The notes beneath the pieces are model-generated. The model was not told the DNA's origin and did no database searches. It was given only the letters and a program-made list of their open reading frames with translations. Shown one piece after another: positions 44,723 through 55,026 of a stretch of 64,000 bases of DNA. The stretch's first letter is position 1. Every line of letters begins with the position of its first letter. The stretch is from positions 355,258,267-355,322,266 of the forward strand of contig NC_053040.3 of the NCBI RefSeq assembly GCF_002575655.3, written 5' to 3'. The stretch comes from Aegilops tauschii subsp. strangulata (lineage: Eukaryota > Streptophyta > Magnoliopsida > Poales > Poaceae). Both the position numbers and the translations under genes were made by a program.

Positions 44723-46073
44723 ATCTTATAACATCCAATATACTCACATATTAGATGAATTAACATCTTATATTATGGGCCGGAAGGAGGTTAGTTCATT
44801 CTTACAAATTATCTGCTGCTGTATCCACAGGTTACAGTTAGTTTGAGCTAGTTCGGGCTCGAATAGCCCTAAAGTATATCTAAACATGAGGGCTAGTTTG
44901 AGCTAGTTGCATCTATAACCCACCCAAAAAACTAGTATCCAACCCAAGAGGTGCTAATTGGAGCTAGTTCTCCTAGTGCATTTATTGTTAATCTAACCCT
45001 GCCATCCAAACAACTCTTTGGATGGAGTTAGTTCAGGGTTAGTAATGAGCTAGAAACTAACTCTAACCTCTAGCTAACTTGAGTATCCAAACAGGGATGT
45101 GTTGTTGTTGTTGTTGCTGCTGCTCTTCTACGTATATCTAGACATAATTAGAACATTAATGTAACACTCTTCCTTGTTGCTATGTAGCCCAGGATTGCAT
45201 ATTTAGACATTAAGTACAGTGCATGTTGCTGTTTAGCCTCAGATATATTACATATGTCCCTAGTTAACCTAAGGAAAAATGGGTTGCAGATATATTCAGT
45301 TAAAAGTCCGATTCACCGATTAGTCCCTTATCAGCCGCCGGCCTATATGGTACCAGCTACGGATATCCTGAACAGTGTGCAGATATAAGCCATGGGATGA
45401 AACTAACCTCGATGTTAAACAGCAGTCGTTCCCAAAATTGTCCGATGTAGGTACATCAAGTAGCATGTTAAGCACAACAGGCTAAACATCAACCAAAATT
45501 ACACATGGCAGACAAAATAATCTCCAAAAGATAGCTTCAGTGTGCAGGTTTAAGCATGCTTGTAAAGCAAAACAAGTGGAAAGGTGTGCTAACTGCAACA
45601 GGCCTAACATTTAACAACAAGCAAACATGGTCATTCAAATTGGTATTGTGCCGGTCTAAGTACACTGGTTATGGTTAAATAAAAATGGAAAGGCGTGTTA
45701 GCTACAAGAAGCAGCACCCAAATGTAGTCATTCATAGTGGTATTGTTGAAACTGGTACTGATGAAATTGAACTGCACAGTTCATACTTGCACATATAGAA
45801 CATCACGTTGTGAATAACTGGAATAAACAAGGCATACTACGAACAACCAAAGATAGCATTTGAAACTGAACATATGCTAACTGCAAACAACCGAACAATC
45901 AAAACAATTTAAAAGAGGCATATGCTAGCTATAACAGGCTTAACAGCAAGCAAATATATGCATTCCTATCGGTATGTTTAAAACTGGATTGATGAAATGT
46001 ACTGCACAGTAAATAATTGCACATATAGAGCATCACATTGTGAACAACTGAAATAAACAAATCATGGGTTTCC
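44723..46073 (-). other. probable intron or spacer with direct repeats
   Basis: No supported coding exon. Two similar blocks of about 90 bp, GAACATCACGTTGTGAATAACTGG.. near 45797 and GAGCATCACATTGTGAACAACTG.. near 46027, together with CAACAGGCCTAAC / AACAGGCTTAAC, indicate diverged tandem repeats of about 230 bp. It may be the intron joining the two parts of the B3 gene. Confidence 0.4.
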
Positions 46074-46743
46074 TCACTTGTCACAGATGGGCTCGTTCCC
46101 GTGGGAAGAGCACGAACCCTGGATGCGCTCCATGTTGTCGCAGATGGGCTCCTTCCCCTTGAAAGAGCACGGCTGTAGGGTGCCCTCCCTGATGTCGCAG
46201 ACGGGCGCTTTCCCCTTGGAAGAGAAGATGGGCTCTTTCCCCTTGGAAGAGCCGGAGAGGGTGCCTTTCTCCTGGTCGCCGTCGATGAGGTCTGACTTGG
46301 AAGCTATGGATCTCAAGCCAGCGTCGCAGAACGTGTCCTTCAGAAATGACAAAAGGGGCTCGATGGCGATGTTGAATGGCAAATTGTTGACAGCGAGCCA
46401 GAGGAGATCAGCGGCGGGGCCATGGATGAGATCAACGGCGGTTGAACCTGAGGGGTTGGGGGTGGGCCACTTAACCTGTGACACAGCCCGCCTCAGGGCG
46501 TCGCTGTGGATGACCTCGATGTCGTAGCCGGCGGATGAGACATGCCCGCTCCTTGAGTGTCTGCCGCCAGTAATGGTCGTCAGCTTCCTCGGTGACGTTG
46601 GGCGAAGAGACCGCTATACATCTCTTTTGGGCCAGTCGCTCCTCGAGCTCCACGGGAAGCATAGCCGGGCTTAGGCTGCGACGCTCTAGAGTGGGGGATG
46701 GCGATGGGGATCTGTGGGAAAGGGGGTGTTTGGCAGCAGTCAT
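46074..46743 (-). CDS. probable first exon of the B3-type gene, one frameshift
   Basis: The ATG is at 46743 (MTAAKHPLSHRSPSPSPTLE). The frame holds to about 46530 (WRQTLKERA), then coding potential moves to another frame: AGYDIEVIHSDALRRAVSQV, then NNLPFNIAIEPLLSFLKDTF. The end is a run of hydrophilic repeats (SKGKEPIF, SKGKAPVCD, FKGKEPICD, HGNEPICD). It ends AAGTGA at 46074, where ACAA|GTGAGG is also a possible splice donor. I recognise no domain in this part. It is listed with the B3 exons at 44051 because of strand and distance only. A frameshift or a small missed intron separates the two frames. Confidence 0.45.
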
Positions 46744-46854
46744 CTAAGAAACTCAGGGCAACCTGGGTATGGAGATCGGTGGGTAAGCTGCACGGGCAAA
46801 CCGGCAGATGTTGACAATGGATGCCTTGCGGCAGCGGGGACTTTGCTAGGGTTT

Positions 46855-47200
46855 CGAGCGAGGGAGGGTGTGTGTGTGCGCGCGCGCACGCCCGAGGAGG
46901 TTTTGGCGTGTGTGTGTGTGGAGGGGGGCGCGGGGTGTTTGAGAAAATGACGCGTGTACTGAAAATTTTACTACGCGGGAGTCAAACGCGGGAGTGAAAT
47001 GCCGGGCTATTGAAAATTTTGATGATAGTGCATCGCACATGGTCCAGAGATAACAACCGTGTGTTATGAAAAAGAAAAACCCTTGAGGCGGGCAGTTATT
47101 TTCGATGCAGGCGCGATTGGGAACAAGAAACATCGCACACGGTCCGGAGATACAACCGTGTGTTATGAAACAGAAAAACCCTCGAAGCGGGCAGATATTT
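46855..47200. repeat. GT/GC microsatellite and internal CACTA-type repeats
   Basis: (GT)n(GC)n at about 46866-46890, then CATCGCACATGGTCC.. and CATCGCACACGGTCC..CAACCGTGTGTTATGAAA twice about 100 bp apart. These copies of the terminal repeat type lie between gene modules. Confidence 0.5.
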
Positions 47201-47475
47201 TTGAGAGGGGGAGCCTCGTGGAGCCCAATGTACTGTGCGGATGTGTGCGTGACAGGTGCACTGGCATGGCACATGGTTAGTTTGAGTGAACTGTGTCTGT
47301 TGCGTCATCCGACTTGTCTAATGTTCATAAATTTGGCGAAAAATGATGCGGGGGAGATTCAGAACACGAACACACTTGCATGTGGACCAGATTTATGTAT
47401 CAAAAGTGTGGTTTGATTTTCAAATACCAAATGCAACTTCGATGTGGCACCTCTCTCGCAAAGCGCACGGTATTG

Positions 47476-48456
47476 CTTGCCCCCACCCCCCTCGTGTCGG
47501 CATGAAGGGAATCCTAAGCTATGAATGCATGCCCCCTCCCCCTTAACCGAGGTTCACCTAGCAAAGTGCGAAGTAGCTAGCAGCCCCCCTCCTCCCTCGT
47601 GTCGGCAAGAAGGGAATCCTAAGCTATATATGAATGCATGCCCCCCCAATCGAGGTTCACCGTAGCAAAGTGCGAAGTAGCTAGCAGCCCCCCTCCCTCG
47701 TGTCGCCACGAAGGGAATCCTAAGCTATGAATGCATGCCCCCCAACCGAGGTTCACCTAGCAAAGTGTGAAGTAGAGCTAGCAGCCCCCCTTCCTCGTGT
47801 CGGCACGAAGGGATTCCTAAGCTATGAATGCATGCCCCCCAACCAAGGTTCACCTAGCAAAGTGCGAAGTAGCTAGCAGCCCCCTCCCTCGTGTCGGCAC
47901 GAAGGGAATCCTAGCTAAGCTATGAATGCATGCCCTCCCCCCCCAACCGAGGTTCACCCTAGCAAAGTGCGAAGTAGCTAGCAGCCACCCCTCCCTCGTG
48001 TCGGCACGAAGGGAATCCTAAGCTATGAATGCACATGCCCCCCCCCCAACCGAGGTTCACCTAGCAAAGTGAGAAGTAGCTAGTAGACCCCCTCCTTTGT
48101 GTCAGCCCTCCCCCCAACCGAGGTTCACCCTAGCAAAGTGCGAAATAGCTAGCAACCACCCCTCCCTCGTGTCGGCACGAAGGGAATCCTAAGCTATGAA
48201 TGCACATGCCCCCCCCCACCCCAACCGAGGTTCACCTAGCAAAGTGCAAAGTAGCTAGCAGCCCCCCTCGTGTCGGCACGAAGGGAATCCTAAGCTATGA
48301 GCATGCCCCCCCCCCAACCGAGGTTCACCTAGCAAAGTGCGAAGTAGCTAGCAGCCCCCACCCCCCTCGTGTCGCCACGAAGGGAATCCTAATTAAGCTA
48401 TGAATGCATGCCTCCCCCCAACCGAGGTTCACCTACCAAAGTGCAATGTAGCACCC
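47476..48456 (+). repeat. minisatellite, unit about 90-105 bp, about 10 copies
   Basis: The unit contains CGTGTCGGCACGAAGGGAAT, CTAAGCTATGAATGCATGCC, a C run of 6-9, AACCGAGGTTCACC and GCAAAGTGCGAAGTAGCTAG. Copies vary mainly in the C run and small indels; one copy near 48095 is shortened. Open frames in it are by-products of the repeat. Confidence 0.85.
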
Positions 48457-48469
48457 CCCCACACACAAA

Positions 48470-50130
48470 CACTTTTAGTCGGTGGGCCAGAGAGGCATAT
48501 ATCTCGCCAAGATGGATCGTAAAACGGACCAAGAATAATCCACCTTGGTCGTACAACCTCTCTCTTGTTGTTGCTCAAAGTGATGGCCATCCATGCGACC
48601 CCGGAGATGGGCTAGCTTGCCAATAATCATGTAAGTAGCTAGTCCCCGAAGACAACCACTGCATGCTTGTGGCCCAAACATATGTATGGAGAGGTGTGTT
48701 TTTTAGTAACAATGAAGAACTTTGATGTGGCACCGTGATTTCGAACTAGAAATCCCCACACTAAGTGAGGGTTAGGTTGACGATACATATGTATGTTACA
48801 CCACACTTCAAGCCAACGACAGGGATTCATATATGCATGCATGCATGCACAGTATATGCGCTCAAACTTAATTAGGTTTGAATCTCACCATGACCTATAC
48901 TACGATAACATGAACCAAATGAAGAATCCGCCATGGTAACCTATCTTGTTGTTGGTGAAGGTGATCATGGATATCCACGCGGGCCCACGAATATATAGGC
49001 TTGTCGCCGATAACCACACGAGGGAGTGTATCGTTCGAAGGCAACCACTACATGCATATATATGGAGGTGATGCGTGCATGCATGTTTGAATACACAACA
49101 TTGATCTGGCGCGTGTGTCAAAAAATCATACACTAGCTCCCCACACAGAGCGAGATCGGTTCATGATGGTGTCGTTGTACTAGCCACTTTGACTCGATGG
49201 GAGGGATTCATGCGTACACATGCATGTGTGTGTGCTCAAAGTATATCATGCATGTCATCCCAGAGCAAAAATAATAATCCCCTCCTAAGTCAAATTAACC
49301 TCTCTTGTTGTCAGGCAAAAAGAAGTGATGGACCAAGCGGGCCCACAGATGGACAACCACCACCACTTTGCATGTGGGCCAAACATATATATGTTGAATA
49401 CCCAAAATGCACAACTTTGATGTGCCACATGCCTCAAAAACCGTAAACCATGCACCCACAGAGTGCGAGGTTCATATCAAGCGTACTACATATGATGGTC
49501 CCCTTCCCCCCTCTTCACCGCATACTATATGCTCCTGCCGTAATATATGTACAACCCAAAAGAATCCTCATCGATGGTGAAATTAATTAACCTCTCCCGA
49601 TGTAGGTCAAAGTGATGCATGTATGCATGCATCGACGATGGCCTCGTGGGCCCACAGATGGAAGCGTCACACGTGGGTGTCCTAGATAGGATATATATGC
49701 ATGTGGCCCAAAAAGGTGTTGTGTGATGTTTGAATAACCAATTTCACAATTTTGATGTGGCGCGTGCCTCGGTAACCAAAAAGTCCCGACACTGAGTGAG
49801 GTGTACTTGTTCACGGACGCATACGTATAGTATATATGCTAGTCCCCTCCCACCTCTTCGACGCGTACTATATACCACCATAACACAAACAAAAAAGATT
49901 CTACCTTGCTGGTCAAATTAACCTCACTGCCGGCTGTTCGTCAAAGTGATGGACGACGACCTCGCGGGCCCACAGAAAGCGTCACACGCGAGTATCGAGT
50001 GTCATGTAGGACAACCATCGACTGCATGTGGCCAAAACATTTATGTATGAAAGGGTTGTGTAATGTTTTAAATAACGATTTCATGACTCTGATGTGGCAC
50101 CAGCCTGCCTAACAAACGGCCAACCCACAC
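48470..50130 (+). repeat. diverged tandem repeat, unit about 340 bp, five copies
   Basis: The marker TTTGATGTGGCACC / GATCTGGCGCG / GATGTGCCACATG / GATGTGGCGCGTG / GATGTGGCACC occurs at about 48722, 49101, 49409, 49753 and 50091. Between them run AACCTCTCTTGTTG-like text, GTCAAAGTGATGG, GCGGGCCCACAG, CAACCAC..TGCATGTGG and CCCACACTGAGTGAGG. Copies are strongly diverged, so it is old. No gene is present. Confidence 0.75.
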
Positions 50131-51149
50131 GGTGGCTCACAACTCGTAGTGTACTGCGAGCCACCTGCCACCCCCAGACGCACACACCCACACACACACC
50201 GCGAATCCACCGCAACTACGATGCATGTTAAATTAATTATCCCGCGGTGAACGTACATGTTACCAAAGGAGGGACGTTTTAATTTCATGAAAATCACAGA
50301 GATCATTAAGACGTTTTAGTACATTGATTGATTTATTTTCTATGGGTATAATGTGCAAAAATCAAATTTGAGCTACATGCACACGTGACAATGCACCTAA
50401 ATGGATTGCAAAAACACATGTGTCTCACTAGGTGCATGTTTACTCCCCGTGCAACAAATTTCAAACATTGAGAATCTTGATTTTTAAATTCTAGTACATC
50501 CAAAACTTATTTGAAGTTCATGAAACTTATCCTGTTGTCATATGGACACCAATACAAAGTGGCATTGTCTTTTGTTTTGTCAAATTTGAGACCAGTTTTG
50601 ATGTAATCTTTATCTAATTACAGACGGGAGATTATTAATAATTGGGAGCCAATATCCCAAACGGATTATTTATTTGAACCATGAGCGTTAGACCAAGAAT
50701 GGATACGTGCCATGCTTCGGTTAAGCAATAAAGCGGCAGCATTAATCATCCAAATAGAAAAACAATATACGTGCCGCGGCGTGACCCGTGTGGCGTGCGA
50801 GCAGGCGTGAGTTGACGGGACGCATGCGAGCAGTCCGCCGCGCAGGCAGACGGGGAGGCGTGCGTGCAAGTGTGTGAATTGACGGAGGCGTGCTCGCTAC
50901 GCAGTGTCATCGGGAGGCGTGCGAGTAGCTGTGCGAAACTTTGGTAGGCATGCCAGCAGTCCGGTTCGCAGGCTCACCGGGAGGCGAGCCATCGGTTTGA
51001 CCACCGGCCGCCTCTCTCCCAGAACTCCCACTACTCCATATTAATGGTGCGCCCGAGCGGCCGTACCCCCCATCCTCGCTACGCACACACAATCCTCTCT
51101 CTGTGCTTGCATCCTCGACGCTGCTCTCAGTCCTCAAAGCCGTCAGTGT
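50131..51149. other. spacer and upstream region of the gene at 51150
   Basis: No gene supported. From 50800 to 51060 short GC-rich repeats such as GGAGGCGTGCGAG and CGTGCGTGCAAG recur. No TATA box is clear. Confidence 0.4.
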
Positions 51150-52148
51150 ATGAGGATGCTGCCGAAGCGCCCCATCGGAGGGAGTGGCAACGCCGGGGCT
51201 GCTAAAGCACCGGAGCACGGCGTGGAGATGGAGACAGAGGTTGTCGTCACCGCCGGCGAGTTATCGCTGCACCCTGACGTCGTCGACGATGTCGAGCTTC
51301 CACAACCGGAGGCGGAGTTCCACACTGACTCCGACGACGACTCCGACGACGACTCCGACGACCACTCCGGCAACGACTCCGACGATGACGGACAGCTGGT
51401 TAGTCACCTATACCCATTTATGTGTCAAATAGATCATAGGGTTTCTCTGGTTACTCCTGGCTCACCCTTTTTGGAATAGAAATCCTGTGGTTATGTTCTC
51501 CCAATCCATGAAATCTGAGTAAGTTTCGTTACATCCGTGTAGTGTATTGATTGTTTGAATGGTACAGGTGATAAGTGATTAGTTGTTTCATCTGTGCAAA
51601 TGATTTCTGCTAGTAATCCGACAAGGGTTAGTGTTCCTGCTAATAATTCCTAGGCAGGACTTGACAATTGATTTTGAATGACCTACATATGTTTGTGCCA
51701 TTATTTTCTTCAAGATTGGTCTGTACATAGACGACTGTGCTTAAAAATCGAGCCATAATCTCTGAATATGTATAAATAAATAGCCATAAATTCCTAATCC
51801 TACTTCACGTCATGTAATCAGTGATTTGATGCCAAATTTGTTTTACTATATGTATAGGTGCTCTCTGACGATGTGGACAGCGAGGATGAAGATGCCCAGA
51901 GGAGGTACAAGAGGCGAATCCTGAGGGACCTTTATGCGGGAATGCATAACACGTGTATTAGGACCTAGAACGACGGCTATGGATGCCCATTTTGCAACCA
52001 CAAGATTCATGACGCGTAACTAAGTGTTCTGGCGCATGCAAGAGGATGGACCGTTGGCTCCTTCAAGCAGAAGTATTCTCGCAGGGTGGCGCACGGCGCG
52101 TACGCCGAGTACCTGGAGAAGCTTCAGGATCGTGCCGGCCGCATGTGA
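51150..52148 (+). pseudogene. two-exon gene with C2H-type zinc finger, stops in exon 2
   Basis: Exon 1 (51150-51398) starts MRMLPKRPIGGSGNAGAAKA and ends in an acidic Asp/Ser repeat (DSDDDSDDDSDDHSGNDSDD); the donor is CTG|GTTAGT. Exon 2 (51858-52148, acceptor TATAG) joins in phase: VLSDDVDSEDEDAQRRYKRR, then YGCPFCNHKIHDA, LSVLAHARG and YAEYLEKLQDRAGRM. The Cys-x2-Cys followed by His resembles the XS-type zinc finger of SGS3-like plant proteins. In-frame stops are at 51966 (TAG) and 52017 (TAA). The family role, by analogy, would be RNA-related; this copy looks dead. The resemblance is from memory and weak. Confidence 0.55.
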
Positions 52149-52258
52149 GATGAGATGTGGGATGGATCAAACTATGTACGATTGAGTATGCTTAATGACG
52201 GTTGAACTATGCTTATGTACATGTACGCTTATTATCTATGTCTGAGTATGTTAAATAT

Positions 52259-52316
52259 TTCGCCAAATTTTGGTAAAAATTACAACGGGGGACCAATAAA
52301 CCAGGACGGAGGTAGT
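52259..52316. mobile_element. MITE half copy (CTCCGTC..GTTTATT family)
   Basis: GGGGGACCAATAAACCAGGA followed by CGGAGGTAGTA matches the right end of the MITE at 28009-28220. The left half is absent. Confidence 0.6.
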
Positions 52317-52420
52317 ACGTCGATCACACACGGTTCCCAAAATTGGAACCGTGTGCAATGACTATCATTTTGCCTGCTGCGTCAATCACACACGGTCGCT
52401 CTAGCAAACCGTCGTCCCCA
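52317..52420. repeat. internal CACTA-type repeats
   Basis: ATCACACACGGTTCC..GGAACCGTGTGCAAT and a second ATCACACACGGTCG lie just before the B3-like gene. The first pair is an inverted repeat. Type as at 43221 and 58640. Confidence 0.5.
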
Positions 52421-52770
52421 AAATTATTTGTGGGACAGAAAACCCTCACCAACCAGTTCAAAAAAAAAGAAAACCCTCACCATCCCCACGTCACAAAAAC
52501 CCTCACCCCGTCCGCCACCCCCTCGGCCCCTCCAGTACGTTCCCCATTCACACCTGCACAAGCTCCTCCGCGTCTATGCCATGGCACCGCCTATCACGGC
52601 GGTAAACACTTAGCTCGACGCCTGCCGCCGCCGCCAGGCTGCCGGCAAAGCCCACCGCATTTCGCCACTTCCGCTTGCCGCTGCCTATAGCCATTGACTT
52701 TCTCGACGCTGCTCCCAGTCGACCCAGCTCCACTCGGTTGGGGAATCTGCCGTACTGAGGGTTCTTTCTC

Positions 52771-53599
52771 ATGGACGACAAGGTAACTTATTTAACGAGA
52801 TATTATCTCATCTCTTATCCCAGTTCATCTGCCTCCTTTAATAACCCGGCGGAAATCGCGGTGAATTCATTTTTATTAGAGCTGATTTGAGGGTTTTCTT
52901 TCATTCATAGAATGTATAGTGCACCGACACTTCAGGACTTGGCGACTGCCGCCAGAGATTCCATCTCATCGTACCAGATAACTTGAGGACGCGCGCGGTA
53001 TGTTCAATCTCACCCTAAATCGGTTGGCATGGCCTACTTTCCTGAACTTATTATAAATATAACTACATTTGGATAAAAGGTGCCACATGCACCATATACG
53101 TCAAAGGGGATTTTCCCCTCTTCTTTCTATATTAGGCAAATTAATGATGTATTGTTCTTTCGATTACTCTCATATTTCCATGACATCATGTTTACCCTAT
53201 CTGTTTAATTATAGACTTTTGTCCTTCGATTTCAACTGTTGTACAGTTCTTTCAATTTGGGCCCATATTTGCATGTTACCATATTTTTTTAACAATCCTA
53301 CCATTTTCTGCAGGACATCCCTCGCTATGCAATAGATTATGTAGTGCACAATTTTTTCCTTTACATACATCAAGGCTCCACGAATGTCATACTGCACACA
53401 AACCATGGATTTACAATCGTTGCTACTGTAAGACTTGATGAACGTGGTGACTCCTATTTTGGCACTGGCTTTCGGAATGAAATTGCAAAGTTTTATGTAC
53501 TGAAAGCTGGCACTAAAATTGCACTGCACATAGAAGGGCCTGGTCATGAGATATATGCTAACTTCCCCGAAAAAATCATCCGTCCAGACTTTGTTCGAA
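52771..53599 (+). pseudogene. B3-like domain exons upstream of the F-box gene
   Basis: Exon 1 is 52771-52782 (MDDK, donor AAG|GTAACT). Exon 2 is 52911-52997 (acceptor CATAG) with RFHLIVPDNLRTRA, donor GCG|GTATGT, and a TAG at 52917 where CAG would fit. Exon 3 is 53314-53599 (acceptor TGCAG): DIPRYAIDYVVHNFFLYIHQ to GFRNEIAKFYVLKAGTKIAL and KIIRPDFVR, donor GTAAGT. All splice phases agree. The pattern of a first strand ending in P-D-N, a G-F/W followed by F, and L-K-A-G-T before the last strand fits a B3-like DNA-binding fold. The next compatible exon is the F-box exon at 55027, 1.4 kb on, across a LINE piece. It is a nuclear DNA-binding type of protein, inactive here unless the stop is read through. 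Confidence 0.55.
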
Positions 53600-53681
53600 G
53601 TAAGTTTTCTTTTCAACTATCTGCATATGTTGACTTACCCAGCAATGTCAAATGAATTGTGTAGTATTTAAGCAACCAATT

Positions 53682-54930
53682 GTTTTTTTACCTTGAAGAC
53701 TGCAGGGCTTGCACCCCACAACATTTTATTAATAAAAAGAAGTAGAACAATACATGGATTCCTCAAGATGAGGAAAAGAAAAGGAAACTACAGAACCTAA
53801 AAAAAGCTATACAAAGGAAGGGGGAGGATACTATACCTAATAATTACAGCATTACACACAAAAATCCCCCCTCAAGGAGGTAGGAAATCAATCCACTTAA
53901 GCAAAGCATATCTATACTTCCTTTTGATTCTATGAGAGAGGAGCGTAAGATCACAATTGAAGCCATTTCTCCACGCCCTGAAAGAAGGTCTGATGTTCCT
54001 GCAAGCTCTGTCATTCCTGACCTTCCAAATATTCCACCAAGCAATAAAGACCACTTACCCAAAGAAAGGTTTGTTGAAATCCTTTCTAGCATGGCACACA
54101 ATATCCACCATGTCATCACTGTCTTTCCAAATAATTTGCAGATAATTCCACACACGGACACTGAAATTGCACTGGAAAAAGGTGGTTTCTGTCCTCAAGT
54201 GTCCCAGTTGGACAGAGTACACATTCAGACCCATCATTAATCTTCCAATGCCTCCTCTGGATCATGTCCTTAGTGTTAACCCCGTCCATTATAACAAGCC
54301 AAGCAAACATTTTGATCGACATGGTGCAGCAACTCTTCCAGATCCACCCCAGAATGGGGTTTGCTACCATTGGCTGATAAACAAAGTCATAAAACTTCTT
54401 TGCAGTATATTCAGACTTCTTACCATGCCTCCACCCCCAAGAATCATGGCAGCCACTGTCCATTTGGAAAGATCTCATCAAGGACGAAAGCTGCTGTAGA
54501 TCCTGAAAGGCTTGCTCAGACAGAGGCAAATAAAAAAGATCTTGGAAATTATTAGCCTGAAAGACTTCCCTGACTGAGAGGTTTTTGTGGAGACAGAAGG
54601 AATAAAGCCTAGGAAAACGATCTTGAAGAGGAACACAACTGTTCCCAATTTGCCAATGATCACACCAGAATAGAACAGTATCTCCACTATGAACATCAAC
54701 AGAAGCAACTGCTCTGAATTTATCCATTAACTTGCAGACATCTCTCCACCAAAAAGAACCACATGGTATAGTATCATGTGGGACCCTTTGGAAATAGTAA
54801 GAATCCCAAACCAAATGAACCCATGGCACATCCATCTTATTATAAAATTTATTCAGATGCTTAAGAAGGAGAGCTTCATTTTGCAAACCAAGGTTTCAGA
54901 TTCCAAGCCCACCCTATTGTTATTCCCTTA
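53682..54930 (-). mobile_element. 5'-truncated LINE
   Basis: On the minus strand a frame (54886-54116) encodes the C-terminal end of a LINE ORF2, LQNEALLLKHLNKFYNKMDV with IKMFAWLVIMDGVNTKDMIQ and CVLCPTGTLEDRNHLF, the zinc-binding region after the RT. It ends in GTAAAAAAAC at about 53684, the poly(A) side. Coding similarity fades above about 54930. No clear target duplication was found. It lies antisense in the putative intron between the B3-like and F-box exons. Confidence 0.75.
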
Positions 54931-55026
54931 TCTTACTATATTCCTACCTAATAACTTCTAGTTATCAATACACTTTTCTATTGCCCTGTTTTAACTAAAT
55001 ATTCCCTGTACTCCCATTTCTATCAG

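Noticed and set aside
47476..48456. CRISPR-like array
   Set aside because: Units are directly adjacent with no unique spacers, the unit is about 95 bp, and the genome is a plant; it is a minisatellite.
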